From contig OZ287708.1 of the NCBI GenBank assembly GCA_965649825.1, forward strand, positions 248,001 through 312,000: DNA of 64,000 nt, written 5' to 3'. The DNA is from Penicillus capitatus. Lineage: Eukaryota > Chlorophyta. The position numbers were made by a program, and so were the translations under genes. How positions within the stretch are numbered: the first letter of the stretch is position 1; every line of letters begins with the position of its first letter. The notes under the pieces were generated by a model that ran no database searches, was not told the DNA's origin, and saw only the letters and a list, made by a program, of their open reading frames with translations. Below are positions 43,832 through 54,845 of this stretch, one piece after another.

Positions 43832-44026
43832 TTTGTGTTTCTTAATCTCTCACACATTCCACTTGAAACCACTGCCACTTGCACATAGACTTCCAGCAAG
43901 GTCCAATCCTTTACAAACAATGGTACACAGTCAGAATTCATTGTTGATGCGCAAAAAAGAAGATAAAGGAGAGATTAAAATTCCGATCTGCCGCTATCTG
44001 TTCGCTGTACGGCAATAGGTTTCTTC

Positions 44027-45405
44027 ATGTTGTCTCCGTCCTTACCACCAGCTTCACAGCTTTGTCACCGTGTCTGGCGTCCTGTGACACACAGATGGAC
44101 TGTCCGTTGTCCAAAGACCTCGTTTCAGGAGTCGAGTGCGTACGACGAGCTCGTGCGTCTGGCCGTGGCAGCCGATCCTTCACTAACTTCTCTAGCAAAA
44201 CGGCACGTGAAGAAGAAATCACCACGGCACTTGATGCTCGGGCCGGACCCTGATGCCTCTCCCGTCAAAAACAAACCGCCATGGTTGCGGCAACGCGGGG
44301 CTCAAGGAACGAAATACCACGATCTGAAGGAACAACTGTCTCAGTTGAATCTCGCGACTGTCTGCCAAGAGGCACAGTGTCCCAATATCGGCGAATGCTG
44401 GAATGGCGACACGGGCACTGCCACGATCATGATCATGGGTCCGTCGAATACCACCGCCGTATCCATTCCACCGTGGAAACGCAGGGGACACCTGCACACG
44501 TGGCTGTCGATTCTGTGCTGTGAACACCTCCCAACGGCCTGCCCCTCTTGATCCGACGGAACCTGAAAAGACAGCAGAGGTCGTGATTGTCGATCGATGA
44601 AGGCAGCAATGGTGTGCATGACTTAGGCTGTTGCATCGTGGGGTGTGGGCTACATCGTGCTGACATCTGTGGATCGAGATGATTTGGAAGACGGTGGCGG
44701 TTCCCATTTTGGCCAAACAGTGGAAAAGATCAAGGAACGCCGACCAGATATCTTTGTCGAATGCCTGACGCCAGATTTCGCTGGAAATCTGGATGTCGTG
44801 CGCGATCTTGCCACGTCTGGATTAGATGTCTTTGCACACAACATCGAGACCGTCGAGAGATTGCAGGTGTTTCTAACAACGATCCATCTCGCTAAGCATC
44901 GCTCCATCAGATATGTCTTTTCAGAGACGTGTGCGCGACCCCCGTGCAAACTACTTTCAGTCACTGGCTGTCTTGAAAAAAGCCAGGGAGTGCGGTGTGG
45001 TCACAAAGTCGTCTATCATGTTAGGGGTGGGTGAGACCGATGAAGAAATCATCGATACGATGTTGGATCTTCGAGACAACGGTGTGGAGATTCTCACACT
45101 GGGTCAGTATCTTCAAGTATATGTCCTTTTCCACTGCTTGCCCTCTTTCACGTTGTCTGCGGTAGCCAACGGAGCGACATCTTCCTGTCCATCGATTTGT
45201 CACACCGGATGCCTTTCAGCATTGGAAGACGTTTGGCGAACAGAGAGTTGGATTCAAGTCAGAGATCTACTGTCACAATGAGTGAGAAAGTGTGATGGTT
45301 GTGGTCAGGTATGTTGCTTCAGGTCCGTTGATTCGATCCTCCTATCGTGCGGGCGAGGTCTTCATCGAATCCATCCTCAGGCAGAAACGGTTGCGAGATG
45401 CGTAA
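44027..45405 (+). CDS. Lipoyl synthase (radical SAM), multi-exon
   Basis: Inserts two sulfurs into octanoyl groups on lipoate-dependent enzymes in mitochondria or plastids. After an organelle-targeting-like N-terminus (about 60 residues) the protein has the auxiliary-cluster motif [12 protein letters not shown], then after an intron [16 protein letters not shown] with the radical-SAM CX3CX2C, then [80 protein letters not shown] and the C-terminal [14 protein letters not shown] with the RSSY cluster-binding serine. I place six introns of about 46-60 nt; the last, near 45,255-45,308, rejoins the Y in GFKYVASGP. All key residues are present, so the gene appears intact. It follows the broken COG4 by about 200 bp. 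Confidence 0.93.
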
Positions 45406-46236
45406 CGCATTCCTGTCGCTTCGGGGTTGTCATAACGAATCGCTGTGTACGAGCGCGCACGCGTTCATCGTCGTCGCGCAGGTCGAGAGACGACAACGAA
45501 AACAAAGAGTTCATATTCATCGGTCGTCCTTGTATAAATTAGCGTGTCTTGTCTTTCAAGCAAAAGATGGAGTGGTGGCGAACTCCTTTATTCGCGGTCG
45601 TCTGACAACGCAGCCGTCCGCGTCAATATCTTCCACACAATTCGCAGTAAGCAACGTCATTAACAGTGCGTTATCCGATAGTTATTAAAAAGAGATCCGT
45701 GTCAGAACAGGTTCACTCTGAAGCTATCTGCAGGGACTGCGTACGGACCAGCGAGAGATCTTGTCCATATCCAGAAAGATAGCGAGCAGAGGGGATGAAT
45801 GGCAACATGCGTTATTCAAAGCAAAACTCGAAGCAGATGAATTATTTATGCTCAAAACGAAGAAGAGCATCTTAGAGATGGATGCTGGCAATGGTGGATT
45901 CATCTTGAGAGAGAAGTTTATGAATAAAGGCTTCTCCTCTTCTTACATCCGTGGTCCTGTCATTCTTTCGACTTATGTACAACGAGATCGACAAGAATGC
46001 TAATATGCCAGTCGTGGAAAAAAGCATTTGTCACAACACAGGCGACGACATGGCAGAGAACGTGCGATCTATCAAGAGAACTCGATGCTTTGACGGCATC
46101 CACGATACAGACGCCAAAATTATTAGAATAGAAAGCATCACATCCTTGAGGTCGCTCTAAGAAGGGTGCTGGAATAAAATAAGGGCTTTGCTTAGATCTT
46201 AGCTAAGACGCCTGGCCGATTGCTGTGTGGTGCCAA
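45406..46236. other. Intergenic stretch with unconfirmed small frames
   Basis: Plus-strand frames at 45,761-46,003 and 45,951-46,160 are polar and helical (WQHALFKAKLEADELFMLK) but lack an ATG start or known motif. They may be exons of an unrecognised gene. Nothing else is seen. Confidence 0.3.
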
Positions 46237-47588
46237 TCACACCTGTGTCTCTTCTGTCATGGTAGGGATGGCTGTGGTGTATCGGAGACGACGACCCAAG
46301 GAATATGGACCAGACGCCGCCGTGTCATCACACACCACACCATCTTGAATGCGGGCGGCGAATCCGCCGTCCTGAGAGTACATATAAGAGCACTTTGGAC
46401 TGGCACATCCTGCAGCTTCAGGGCCTGACAGCAAAGAAGATGCACGGCAGGAGAGGAAGGCATAGATTTTACCAGGCATTCTCATGACGAGTTCTCTTTT
46501 TGAATTCAGGGCATCGACGAAGGAATTGCTGAGGGATCCATCAAAACTGAACTCTGAGCTATCCAGTTGCAGCACTTGGATATATCCCTCTTTGTTAAAA
46601 ATCGTCACATAGATCATCTCCTTTCCGATTGGACGCTCAAACTTGTATGCTGTTTGGTCGCTATAGGCGCCCTTGAACGAATAGATGGATGTCTCGACCT
46701 CAGACTTGCGGTTCTGTTCAGTAACTACTTCCGCAATGTCCAGTTCACCGCATCCACCTGGACTGCCGACGCCGCGACAGTTGCAGAGGTCTGGAAAATG
46801 GTAATTCGCGGTTCTCAGTACACTGGCGTGAAGATACCACAGGGCAGGGGAATTGTGAATGTTTCCTTGCGTGTATCTCAGCTTCACGGCGAACATTTTG
46901 GAACCGCCAGGTCCATCCCAGCCTTTGTGACCCAGACCCCGATAGAATCCGCAGCCCCCGGATTCGCATGTTGCTTTTTGCATGATATTGACTTCGACCG
47001 TATCTTCCAGCTTCCCACCAAAATGTTTGATCGTCTTGCTAGCGCATTTGCCATCTGGCGATATGTACGACGTGTTGAAGCCATGACACATAAAGTCATC
47101 ACCATTGACGATCATCGCAGCGTGTTCCCCAGGCATTGAATGGCAGGATGATTCATCGACTGAATGACCATCCGTCGATCTCCCATAGTTACCCATGAAC
47201 ACAATGTTGTCCATGACACCAGCTTGATTGTAATAGGAGACTCGATTCCATGAAGCACCACCTGGATAGTAGACACCGACCTCCATGATATCCATAGGAC
47301 CACGGAGCTTCAGCGTCTGCTCTTCGTCGAAAGGCGCAAGGCAGCCTGTCACTTGTTTTTGTCTTCGAATGCACTGAGGATGAAGACCGGAGCCGCAAGG
47401 CATGCTCACGATTTCATCGTATGTTCCCGAGCCGCCAACGCCAATGATGGTCTTGGTCCTGACAGGAACAGCAGCGCGGAGGACGCCGACGGAGCACGCG
47501 AGAAAGAGAAGAAAAAATGCCGTGCGGACCACTAATGCACAGCAGAGACGTCTTAACGACAGACGCGATTGTTTGCGAAGGGCTTACT
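46237..47588 (-). CDS. TOS1-like secreted protein (DUF2403/DUF2401), start codon split by an intron
   Basis: A 431-residue secreted protein. Its main exon is 46237-47531. The open frame has no ATG, but a 56-nt intron (47532-47587, GTAAGC donor, TTAG acceptor) joins an A at 47588 to TG, which creates the start codon. The product begins with a signal peptide (MVRTAFFLLFLACSVGVLRA). The body fits the fungal/oomycete TOS1 family: a glycine-rich N-terminal part (IIGVGGSGTY), WNRVSYYNQAGVMDNIVFM, CGFYRGLGHKGW, ALWYLHASVLRTANY and a GH16-like site with cysteines (CNCRG, GGCGELDIAEV). TOS1 proteins are cell-wall glucan-associated and carry a glycosidase-like ELDIxE signature. About 14 cysteines suggest disulfides. 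No GPI or membrane anchor is evident. Confidence 0.8.
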
Positions 47589-48300
47589 TCTGTCTAACTT
47601 GAAGCGCGGGACGAATTCTTGACAACTCGCGTGTCAGACGGTAGGAACACGTTACTGCGCTGTGGAGTTCTGGCTGAAAATGTGGTAAATGTTCTTAAGT
47701 ACTCAGGCGGTTAGCGGCAATCGCTTTGATAGACATGAATTCTCGCGCCGCGTCTGTGCGGCGATCGAATTTTCGATCGCGTTTCTTCAGCCGCTTCGAA
47801 ATTACATGGAAGATTCACATCGTCTTCAAATTCTGCAACGCTTTGCTAGTTTTCTTCGCTTCTCGATGCGTTATACAACATAAATGGTGAGAAACATTAC
47901 CAACGAAGGACGCAAACGCAGAAACGAACGAATCCCAACAGAAATCCCTTAACGCAAAAGTTGCCCGTGGAATAATACCCAGCGCATAAATATCGCAGGG
48001 ATGAAAAAACGCACCCAACCAACCAACAATATATAAATGGAAGATCTGAATCCCACTGCAGACGAAACAAGCAGTAACAGCTGCTTCACCACAGATAATT
48101 TTGACGCTCCGGCAGTTCACGCAGACATCAAAGCCGACCATAAAATTGAGAGCATGCATCTTCGTCACCACTCAAATATCGTCGTCAGTTGTTTCTTTTA
48201 CGCTCTTGGTTGACTTGTTCATACGTATGTCAAATTCGACCATATCTTGCACTAGCATACCAACTTCGCTCTACACAACCAACCAGACACACACGTCAGA
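47589..48300. other. Intergenic stretch without a recognised gene
   Basis: AT-richer than its surroundings with several short frames. It must hold the 5' UTR and promoter of the TOS1-like gene and the 3' flank of the zinc-finger gene. I see no RNA gene in it. Confidence 0.4.
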
Positions 48301-49593
48301 TCACTTGACAGGGCTGTGATGCATCGATGGTGTTACAGATCTGTGAACGGAGTAAGGAAGTAATGAATCGTTGGTATTGTCTGCTGCGTCCATCCGCATT
48401 TCTGTGGGCAAATCAGCGACGCTCATATGTCCTTCGTAACCCGTCATCTCCAATCCTTGTGCTAGATACTGTCCGTGGGCTAAATGACTGCTCTTGATCT
48501 GATTCAGTCTCCGCGATTCTCTCTGTAGCGCAAGGGATTCGTTTTCTATATGCAGATTGCGGCCCCTGTTTTGCTCTTTTCCGTTTCGTCTCTCGAGTCT
48601 CTGTTCTAGACTCGTTCGACGTTCGCGTTTCTTGCCAGTAATGTCTGTCATCTCTTCTTCCACCTCTGGAACATGATTCAGATACTTTTCTAACCCGTCA
48701 GAAAATGGATCCTCGTGCGCCCAAAATCCATCGGACATCAATCCGGTTGTAGGCACGACCTCTTCCTTCACAGGGAGCAATCCTGAATCCAGCGCATCCA
48801 GCTGACCAACATCGGTGAAGAACTTGCCAAAATCCATACTAAAATCCGAATCCAGTCCCACTTGAGCCATAGCCATCGTCGGCAGTTCCCCATGATTACC
48901 ATAAATCAAACTGTCAACAGAGTCCAACTCAGGTGTCAGGTCCTGGTGAAGCAGTCCTCCTGTCTGCGGTCTTTGAACGGGAAGAAAGAACTGATCAAAA
49001 TCCAGAGCCATCCAGGAGACCGGGACTCCCAAAACCGTAGACGTACTGTCTGGTCTTCCCATTCTACAACACCGTGAAACCCATCACCACAACAGCGACA
49101 GAATTTCGGCGTACTCCATGGGGATATCACGTTCAGAAGGTGCGGTGATTGAAGTGGATGTGGATGTGGAGGTGGCTGTCGGAGCTGTACAGCCTGCACG
49201 TTTCCTTCCCTGCCGACAACAGCACATCGCCCCCGCTCACGCTCTTCGGTCTTGTCGCACTTTCAAAGCTCGTCGTTTATCCTGTTGCGATGCGGCGTGC
49301 TTTCCTGCTGCGCAACCGACGTGGTGTCGACCTGGTTTTAGCTCCGCGCCGCATTTTGGACACGAACTGAGCTCAGCGCCGTGACCGCGTTCTTTGCCAC
49401 TTCCCCTGACATCGGGAGCGGCTCGGTAATGCACCTTAAGGCGCCATAACTCCGCGAAGCTGCGATTGCATCCGGGGTAAGGACAGTAAAACCGATTTGG
49501 ATCCTTCTTGGCAGGAGGACCTTTAGTTCCTGCTCGTCTATGTTCTGCAGGTGTTGAATCGACGGTCGATGATGATGCACCGGTAAAAAGCAT
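48301..49593 (-). CDS. Putative zinc-finger transcription regulator, multi-exon
   Basis: Exon 1 (start ATG at 49593) encodes FYCPYPGCNRSFAELWRLKVHY, a C2H2-type finger with CX4C and H after 12 residues. It is followed by a second cluster, SCPKCGAELKPGRHHVGC. A second exon starting near 49,170 has FCRCCGDGFHGVVEWEDQ, and a 56-nt intron (GTACGT to GATCAG, about 48,995-49,050) joins it to FFLPVQRPQTGGLLHQ. The rest is acidic (GLDSDFSMDFGKFFTDVG, PEVEEEMTD) followed by a basic then leucine-spaced segment (GKKRERRTSLEQRLERR, ENESLALQRESRRLNQI), reminiscent of a DNA-binding or dimerising helix. Nuclear location is inferred. The join between the first two exons is uncertain. No close family is recognised. 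It is divergent from TELO2 with 37 bp between start codons. Confidence 0.55.
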
Positions 49594-49630
49594 GTCACCG
49601 AGTCACCGCGAAAAGACGAAATTCGGAAGA

Positions 49631-52337
49631 ATGCCTTTTAAACGTCCTAAACGCTACAATTACGCCAACCGTGCTTATCCCCCACCCACCCTATACCGCA
49701 GCTATGTGGCTCCTGCAACTTGTGGAGACTATCAACGAGGCAGAGAACGATATAGAGCTCCTGGAAATCCTCCAGTCGACTTACTCACGTTATGTACAGC
49801 AAACGGCCGCCAATAAAGACAACGAAGCGACGGGGAAGAATCGTACAATCTCCGTTACGTCCTCTCTGTGCAGTCGAAAAGAGTTTCTGCGAGGATACCT
49901 GCGTCCGTATGGTCTATTTCCACAAACCGTACTGACCTTGTCGTACGATCGCGAAAACGGAAAGCAGAATGAGGAATTGCAGAGGTTCGTAGACAGATTC
50001 TTTCTGGACGTTCATCCCATCTACGCCGTGGACGCTCTGACGACGTACTTGGCTCAATCTTCCCGCCAGAACGCAACAACGGCCTGTCACATCAGTCACT
50101 TGCTAAACAGAATCCTTCTGGCGGATTTCGACCGTGAATGTGTATGGTTATGGGATGCCGAGATCTGGAAGGAGATATTTCCAGACAAGTCATGGGAGCA
50201 ATGTTGTGATTGGATGACAGGATGGTTTGTCACACTGATGGAGATGACACCGAGCAGAGATCAGGACTGCTCTGCAGGTTTTGATTTCTCCCACATGGTC
50301 CCGAGAATCGTCGAGGCACTGATGAAGGAAAAGGATGACGATGTGCAAGATGCCGAGAAGCTCCGAAAGCTGCAGCTGTTGGGTAGTTGTCTCAGACGGC
50401 TCCTCAACCGTGCTCACGGACTTCCCTGGATGGCGGCTGTGTTGGAACAGAGCCAGACACTTATGTATGCCACAGTGTCCCTCTCTCAACTCGTGCAATA
50501 TGTTCGGGACCTGCATGCCAAAGAGAAGTTTTTTCAGAAATTGCTTCTCCTGTTGTCGGAGGATTTCGAGGAAGAGACAGCTCTCAGACTTCTGTCCTGT
50601 TTTGTGGCAGCCTCGAACAAAACAGAGAGAATTGCAGACGATGTTTACTACATTCTATTCCGTCGATTCTTGATCAAAGAAGAGTTGTCACGTAAAGTGG
50701 CCCGATGGATCATTTCTGTCTTGGCAGGCGAAGAAGACAGACTCATGGAGATAGCACAGCAGGTGGCAAGACTCTGGGCAGACCCCAAAGCAATTGATCA
50801 TCTACCTTTGCCTCGTCAGGCTTATCTTACCTTCCTCTTAACTTGTTTACTGGAACGTCTTCCTGGAGTCTTTGCCGAGGTCGGAGACAGTACGCTCTGC
50901 CGTTCTTTGCTAGACGGCGTTTCAAATCGTCTCGAAAACTGCATCGAGACGGTACGCTGCCAAGGAATGCGAGTCGCCCATGCTATGGCTGCTCGACAGC
51001 CCAATACAGAGCCCGTCTTTTCACATGTGAAGTTGGATTTCCAGTCGCTGCGAAGAGAAGAAGAGTGGGAGGCGAGATCTGAGAAAGCAGTTCAGATTTC
51101 CTCCGACTCTCCGACAGAAGAGGTGGTGGATAGCGACGATGCATCAGACTTTAGTGGCTTTTCAGACGAAGACGACCCTTTGGAGCAGCCGAATCTCTCA
51201 GAAACAGACGCTGTCTTGATGGGCAAGGAACATCCGATCACACTCATGGAATTGCATCAAGATCTCAAGAGATCTGAAGAACCTCTGAAAGTCATCACTG
51301 CCTTGAAGCACCTGTCCGTTCTCATCAAAGAGTGTCCCTCGGAGTTACCTGGTTTGGCAGCAGAACTAAGTCGAACAGTGGTTCATGTCCCGTTGCCTGA
51401 TTGGATTGGCGAGGAATTGAGAAAGGACGATGCCTGTGCTCTGAAGGGATTAAAGTCATCCAGCGCTGTCCGTGTCTGCTGTCTCGCACTGCTCCTGGAA
51501 GCAGCGCCAATACATTGTGGAGATTCCATTGCCATGATGATTTGCTCTAAACAAGTTGCAGAACATCAACGCCTTGAGATCTTGGAGGCATTAAGAGAAG
51601 CTGCCAAGAAGCTATCAGCCCCTCCACAAGTGTCAGCGATCGACGTAGATTCCCCAGAGGTGATCGGAAAATCACGCACGTGGGGTGTTCGTTCGATTGC
51701 CGCAAGAAAGAAGAGCCTACAAGTCTGGAGGAATCAATACGTTGACGTGGCTGGACTGTGGATCTCTTCTTTGCTGCTCGCCTGTAAACGTGTGACACAC
51801 GGATTCAATATCATGGAACGCAGTCCCATGGTTCTGGGCGCTGTTCTCATCACCCTTGCCACCTTTGCAGAATGCGCATCACAGTCGATTGTGTCCACAT
51901 CGTTGGCCTTATCGGCATTTCCTCTGATTCGATTCGTTGCCGAGCAAAAAGGAGAGAACTGTTACTTGAGACGGTGCAGTTTGCAAGCAATGACAGCCAT
52001 GATGCAGTCCTTACCCATTGGCCGCCTCTCTGTGATCCTCTGCGAGGCAAATCTGACAGAGATCGACGATGAAACAGACAGAGCTTTGAGAAACATGGTT
52101 GTATGGATCCGAACACAAGGAGAGCGCATTCTCAAGTCAGATCAAGACGAAACCTGCAAACACTTGGCAGCACATTGTATACGTGTCTGTGCCCATGCCT
52201 CGAAGGCAGCCCTGGAATTGAAAGACAAGGAAGATCGTCCAGCTCTTCACCCTCAAAAGATTCACTATCGCATTCCAGAAAGACAACCCGTTCTTCCATC
52301 CGACAAGAGGGAGGCCTCTTCATTTGAACTTGAATAG
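49631..52337 (+). CDS. Telomere length regulation protein TELO2/TEL2, two exons
   Basis: TEL2 is the core of the TTT co-chaperone complex that matures PIKK kinases (ATM, ATR, mTOR). The model joins a 13-nt first exon (49631-49643) to 49702-52337 through a 58-nt intron, giving an 882-residue frame starting MPFKPMWLLQLVETINEAEN. Without that intron the frame opens only from a GTG. The protein is an all-helical HEAT-like repeat. An acidic linker lies near residues 470-500 (SDDASDFSGFSDEDDP), and the C-terminal TELO2 signature region includes ICSKQVAEHQRLEILEALRE, the family's oligomeric repeat that reads xNxSLxQRLxIL. Length is within the family's usual 830-900. Its stop is 4 bp from the convergent PSMB3 stop. 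Confidence 0.78.
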
Positions 52338-52341
52338 GAGA

Positions 52342-53009
52342 TCAGTCCATTCTGCCTCTTAGAGACTTGGCGTAGGTTTTGTCTTTTGTAATGATGTACA
52401 CCATTGCTCCCCATCCTGACAAGGCATCTCTGTCCAATCCAGCTAGCATGCATTTGGCTGTGATCTCAAAGAGCTCCTCTGCCTCCAAATCTGGACGCCA
52501 GAGAGATTCACAGATTCCCATAAGTGCTTCCGGCATAGTGCCTACATATCCATAACACGCTCCAAATGATAGAGGGCGACGTTTGAAGAGGCACCAGAAC
52601 AGACGAAATCTTTTGCCAATTCCTGGGCACCAATGCTATCCATGGATGACAGATAAGGTGTTCCATCTGGCTCCAATCCAGCAATGACAGGTGAAACGAA
52701 GTAAGATCCAAAACGCTTTTCGTAAAGGATAGAGGAGACGAAGTTTGCAAAGGTGGTGGGACGCATGTTTCGTTCCTCTCTGAGTCTGTAGAGGTTGTGG
52801 CGAAACCTGAAGAGGTTGGTCAAGGTCTGGGCGTCTGTTCCTAGTCCCGCCAGTCCGATATAGAGCTGATCGTGTATTCGGTGCACTTTCTTGTAGTCGG
52901 TCGAAATTGTCTGACGTTGCACGCCGAAACGCAGATCGCAGCCGATGGCGACGCATTCTTTTCCAGCCATGGCAATGATGGCTGCTCCATTGTATTCAAA
53001 AATCGACAT
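52342..53009 (-). CDS. 20S proteasome subunit beta-3 (PSMB3), two exons
   Basis: Starts MSIFEYNGAAIIAMAGKECV, matching the beta-3 N-terminus, which has no propeptide or catalytic Thr1, so the subunit is inactive and structural. Further motifs: RFGVQRQTISTDYKKV, LYIGLAGLGTDAQTL, LYEKRFGSYFVSPVIAGL, FVCSGTMPEALMGICESLW, DRDALSGWGAMVYII and a C-terminal LRGRMD. A 53-nt intron within FVCSG|TMPEAL (GTGCCT donor, ATGTAG acceptor) must be removed. The continuous frame otherwise runs into a stop with an unrelated ending. The ATG at 53009 is preferred over upstream codons of the open frame because it gives the exact family start. The product is 204 residues, as usual. Confidence 0.93.
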
Positions 53010-53129
53010 GTCTTTGTAGCAGAGTGAATACCGCAAACGCAAAGTTGTTTGTCTAACGACGCCTTCCGAAGATGAGTAAATTATACGATAACGTATTGGA
53101 TGTCTGTCTCTCTTTGTTACTGGATTCGC

Positions 53130-53564
53130 CTACAGCAGTGCATCCAATGCCATCGGAGTCATGAAATGACAGGTCGAGTGAAACTCTGTCAAGAACAGTG
53201 TATTAGGAAAGTTCTCTCGGCCACTGAGAACATCCTGATCACCCACCATCACACCTTCGGTCTCTCTGGCTGAAAAATGGACAGATGAGAAGGGAGAAAA
53301 GATATTGGTGAGAATGACCCAAACGTCAGGCGTTTCTACTTCTGCCTCGCCCGTTGCGCAGAGGCATCTGGCAATTGGTCCCTCTAATGAATGGATCCTG
53401 GGAGAGTTCAGCTTCTGAGTCGGATGGTCAGGAACCTGTTCCATTTCTTGAGAACCGAGAGGCATTTTGAGGCTCGACGATTGCCGTCTATGGGCTGCGA
53501 TAAGATTCTCTAAGATGTGTTGACAGCAAGTGCGGGTGCTGTCGACAATCCTGTCATGAACCAC
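53130..53564 (-). CDS. Hypothetical protein, 5' exon unresolved
   Basis: An open frame of 144 codons without an ATG at its start (it opens with GTG). A CATGACAG acceptor-like sequence lies just inside the opening, so a short upstream exon is likely. Notable parts: ARCLCATGEAEVETPDVWVI, LTNIFSPFSSVHFSA and a C-terminal LFLTEFHSTCHFMTPMALD. No family is recognised. It is upstream of PSMB3 on the same strand, 120 bp away. Confidence 0.35.
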   Translation of the reverse strand: MVHDRIVDSTRTCCQHILENLIAAHRRQSSSLKMPLGSQEMEQVPDHPTQKLNSPRIHSLEGPIARCLCATGEAEVETPDVWVILTNIFSPFSSVHFSARETEGVMVGDQDVLSGRENFPNTLFLTEFHSTCHFMTPMALDALL

Positions 53565-53990
53565 ACATGGGTTCCACCCATGTGGCCACGAGGAAGTCAG
53601 CGCCTTGAAGACGTGACATCTGAAAGGACGTGCTTTTGACGGTTCACGTATGCAGCCTGAAGACTCGAGCGACTAGGCCATGTCCTACCCACACTATGCA
53701 ACGTCGGCATCTTCGCAGCGATCTTTTCATAGTACTTGCTCAGGCTCGCTGCAAATGGACTGTCAGCCGCTCTACGTCCTCTGTGGCAGTGATACCATGG
53801 CTTCCACCGAGAGAATCTAAACGCGGTCTTATCAATTGGATTTCGGTTACTGCCTCGAAGGCGACGGATAATGCCATGTATTTATTCTGAGGGCGCTCTT
53901 ACATCCACTCATATTACAGCGTATAAGGTTTTATTCTTTCGTCGACTCTCTCAAGAATTTTCGAAGCTTTCTCCGACGAACCGCTTGAAC

Positions 53991-54612
53991 ATGGCACTCA
54001 TCAGAGGTGCACGCAGCGCCCGCTTTGCGTGTTTGTTACTTACCCGTACTGCTTGCAGGCTTAGTCACCGCGTTGGCAATCCTTTGCATCACTGCGGCAG
54101 AAGCGGGCAGAACTCCTGTACAAGGGTCGCCGAATGCCACAGTATCCGATTGTTCGCCGCCTCCCACAGGAAACTGGCTCGTTGTACACAACCTTCCATC
54201 GGCGCCAAAAGAAAATACGCTGTTCGCACAAGCGCGTACGGTTCTGACCATCACGACGACAGCTATTCCAGGAGTCTACACAGGTAGAGTGTTTGCTGTC
54301 TCTATCGAGACTCCGTATCAAGCTGTGTTTCTTTGCTGTTCAGGAATTGGCGGGGGGATTTTTGCGAATTCCCTAATTCCAGTCATTCCCGTTGGGTCTC
54401 CCCTGATCTACTCAATGATCGGCATATTCAACGAAGAGCTCTGTGCCATAACGGGCACTCTGACTGACTCTATGGCTCCTGTCGTCGAATCATTTATTTG
54501 GTACTACGATGGAGAGGCCACAATGACAGGACCCTATGTCACCCGCAACAACGGCACTCTGCCGTTCACAACACTCTCGCGACACGACCTCCAGTATATC
54601 GGCTCGTCCTGA
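53991..54612 (+). CDS. Small secreted protein B (paralogue of the gene at 15,209), three exons
   Basis: Exons 53991-54006, 54059-54283 and 54344-54612 with introns of 52 and 60 nt give exactly 170 codons. The signal peptide is MALIRGLVTALAILCITAAEA. The mature protein shares with paralogue A the motifs GNWLVVHNLPSAP (A: GDWVVEHHFPSGP), GVYTGIGGGIF (A: YVYTGYGAGIW), PLIYSMIGIFNEELCAITGT (A: PLTYKLIGLFNTDKCVLSGT) and WYYDGEATMTGP (A: WIYDGEKLSGS). Two cysteines are conserved and probably form a disulfide. First-exon length and both intron phases are the same as in A. The family is not one I recognise. Confidence 0.72.
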
Positions 54613-54845
54613 GCATCAGCTCTGTCGATATATTCACAGTTCACCACTGTGTTTTCTGAATGGCTCAGCATTCTTTTAATGGTTTCCCTTTCGTGTATTT
54701 TAACTGGGCTATGATGCTTCTTTCAATCTCCTTAGAGGTTGTCCCAGTGATTGTTTAAGAAAAAGTACTTTCAGAATGCGTCGGGTCCGCAGGAAGCTTC
54801 GCTCGCCGAACTTGCGCGTTCGTTCTATGAGATGCGTCTGCTCAA

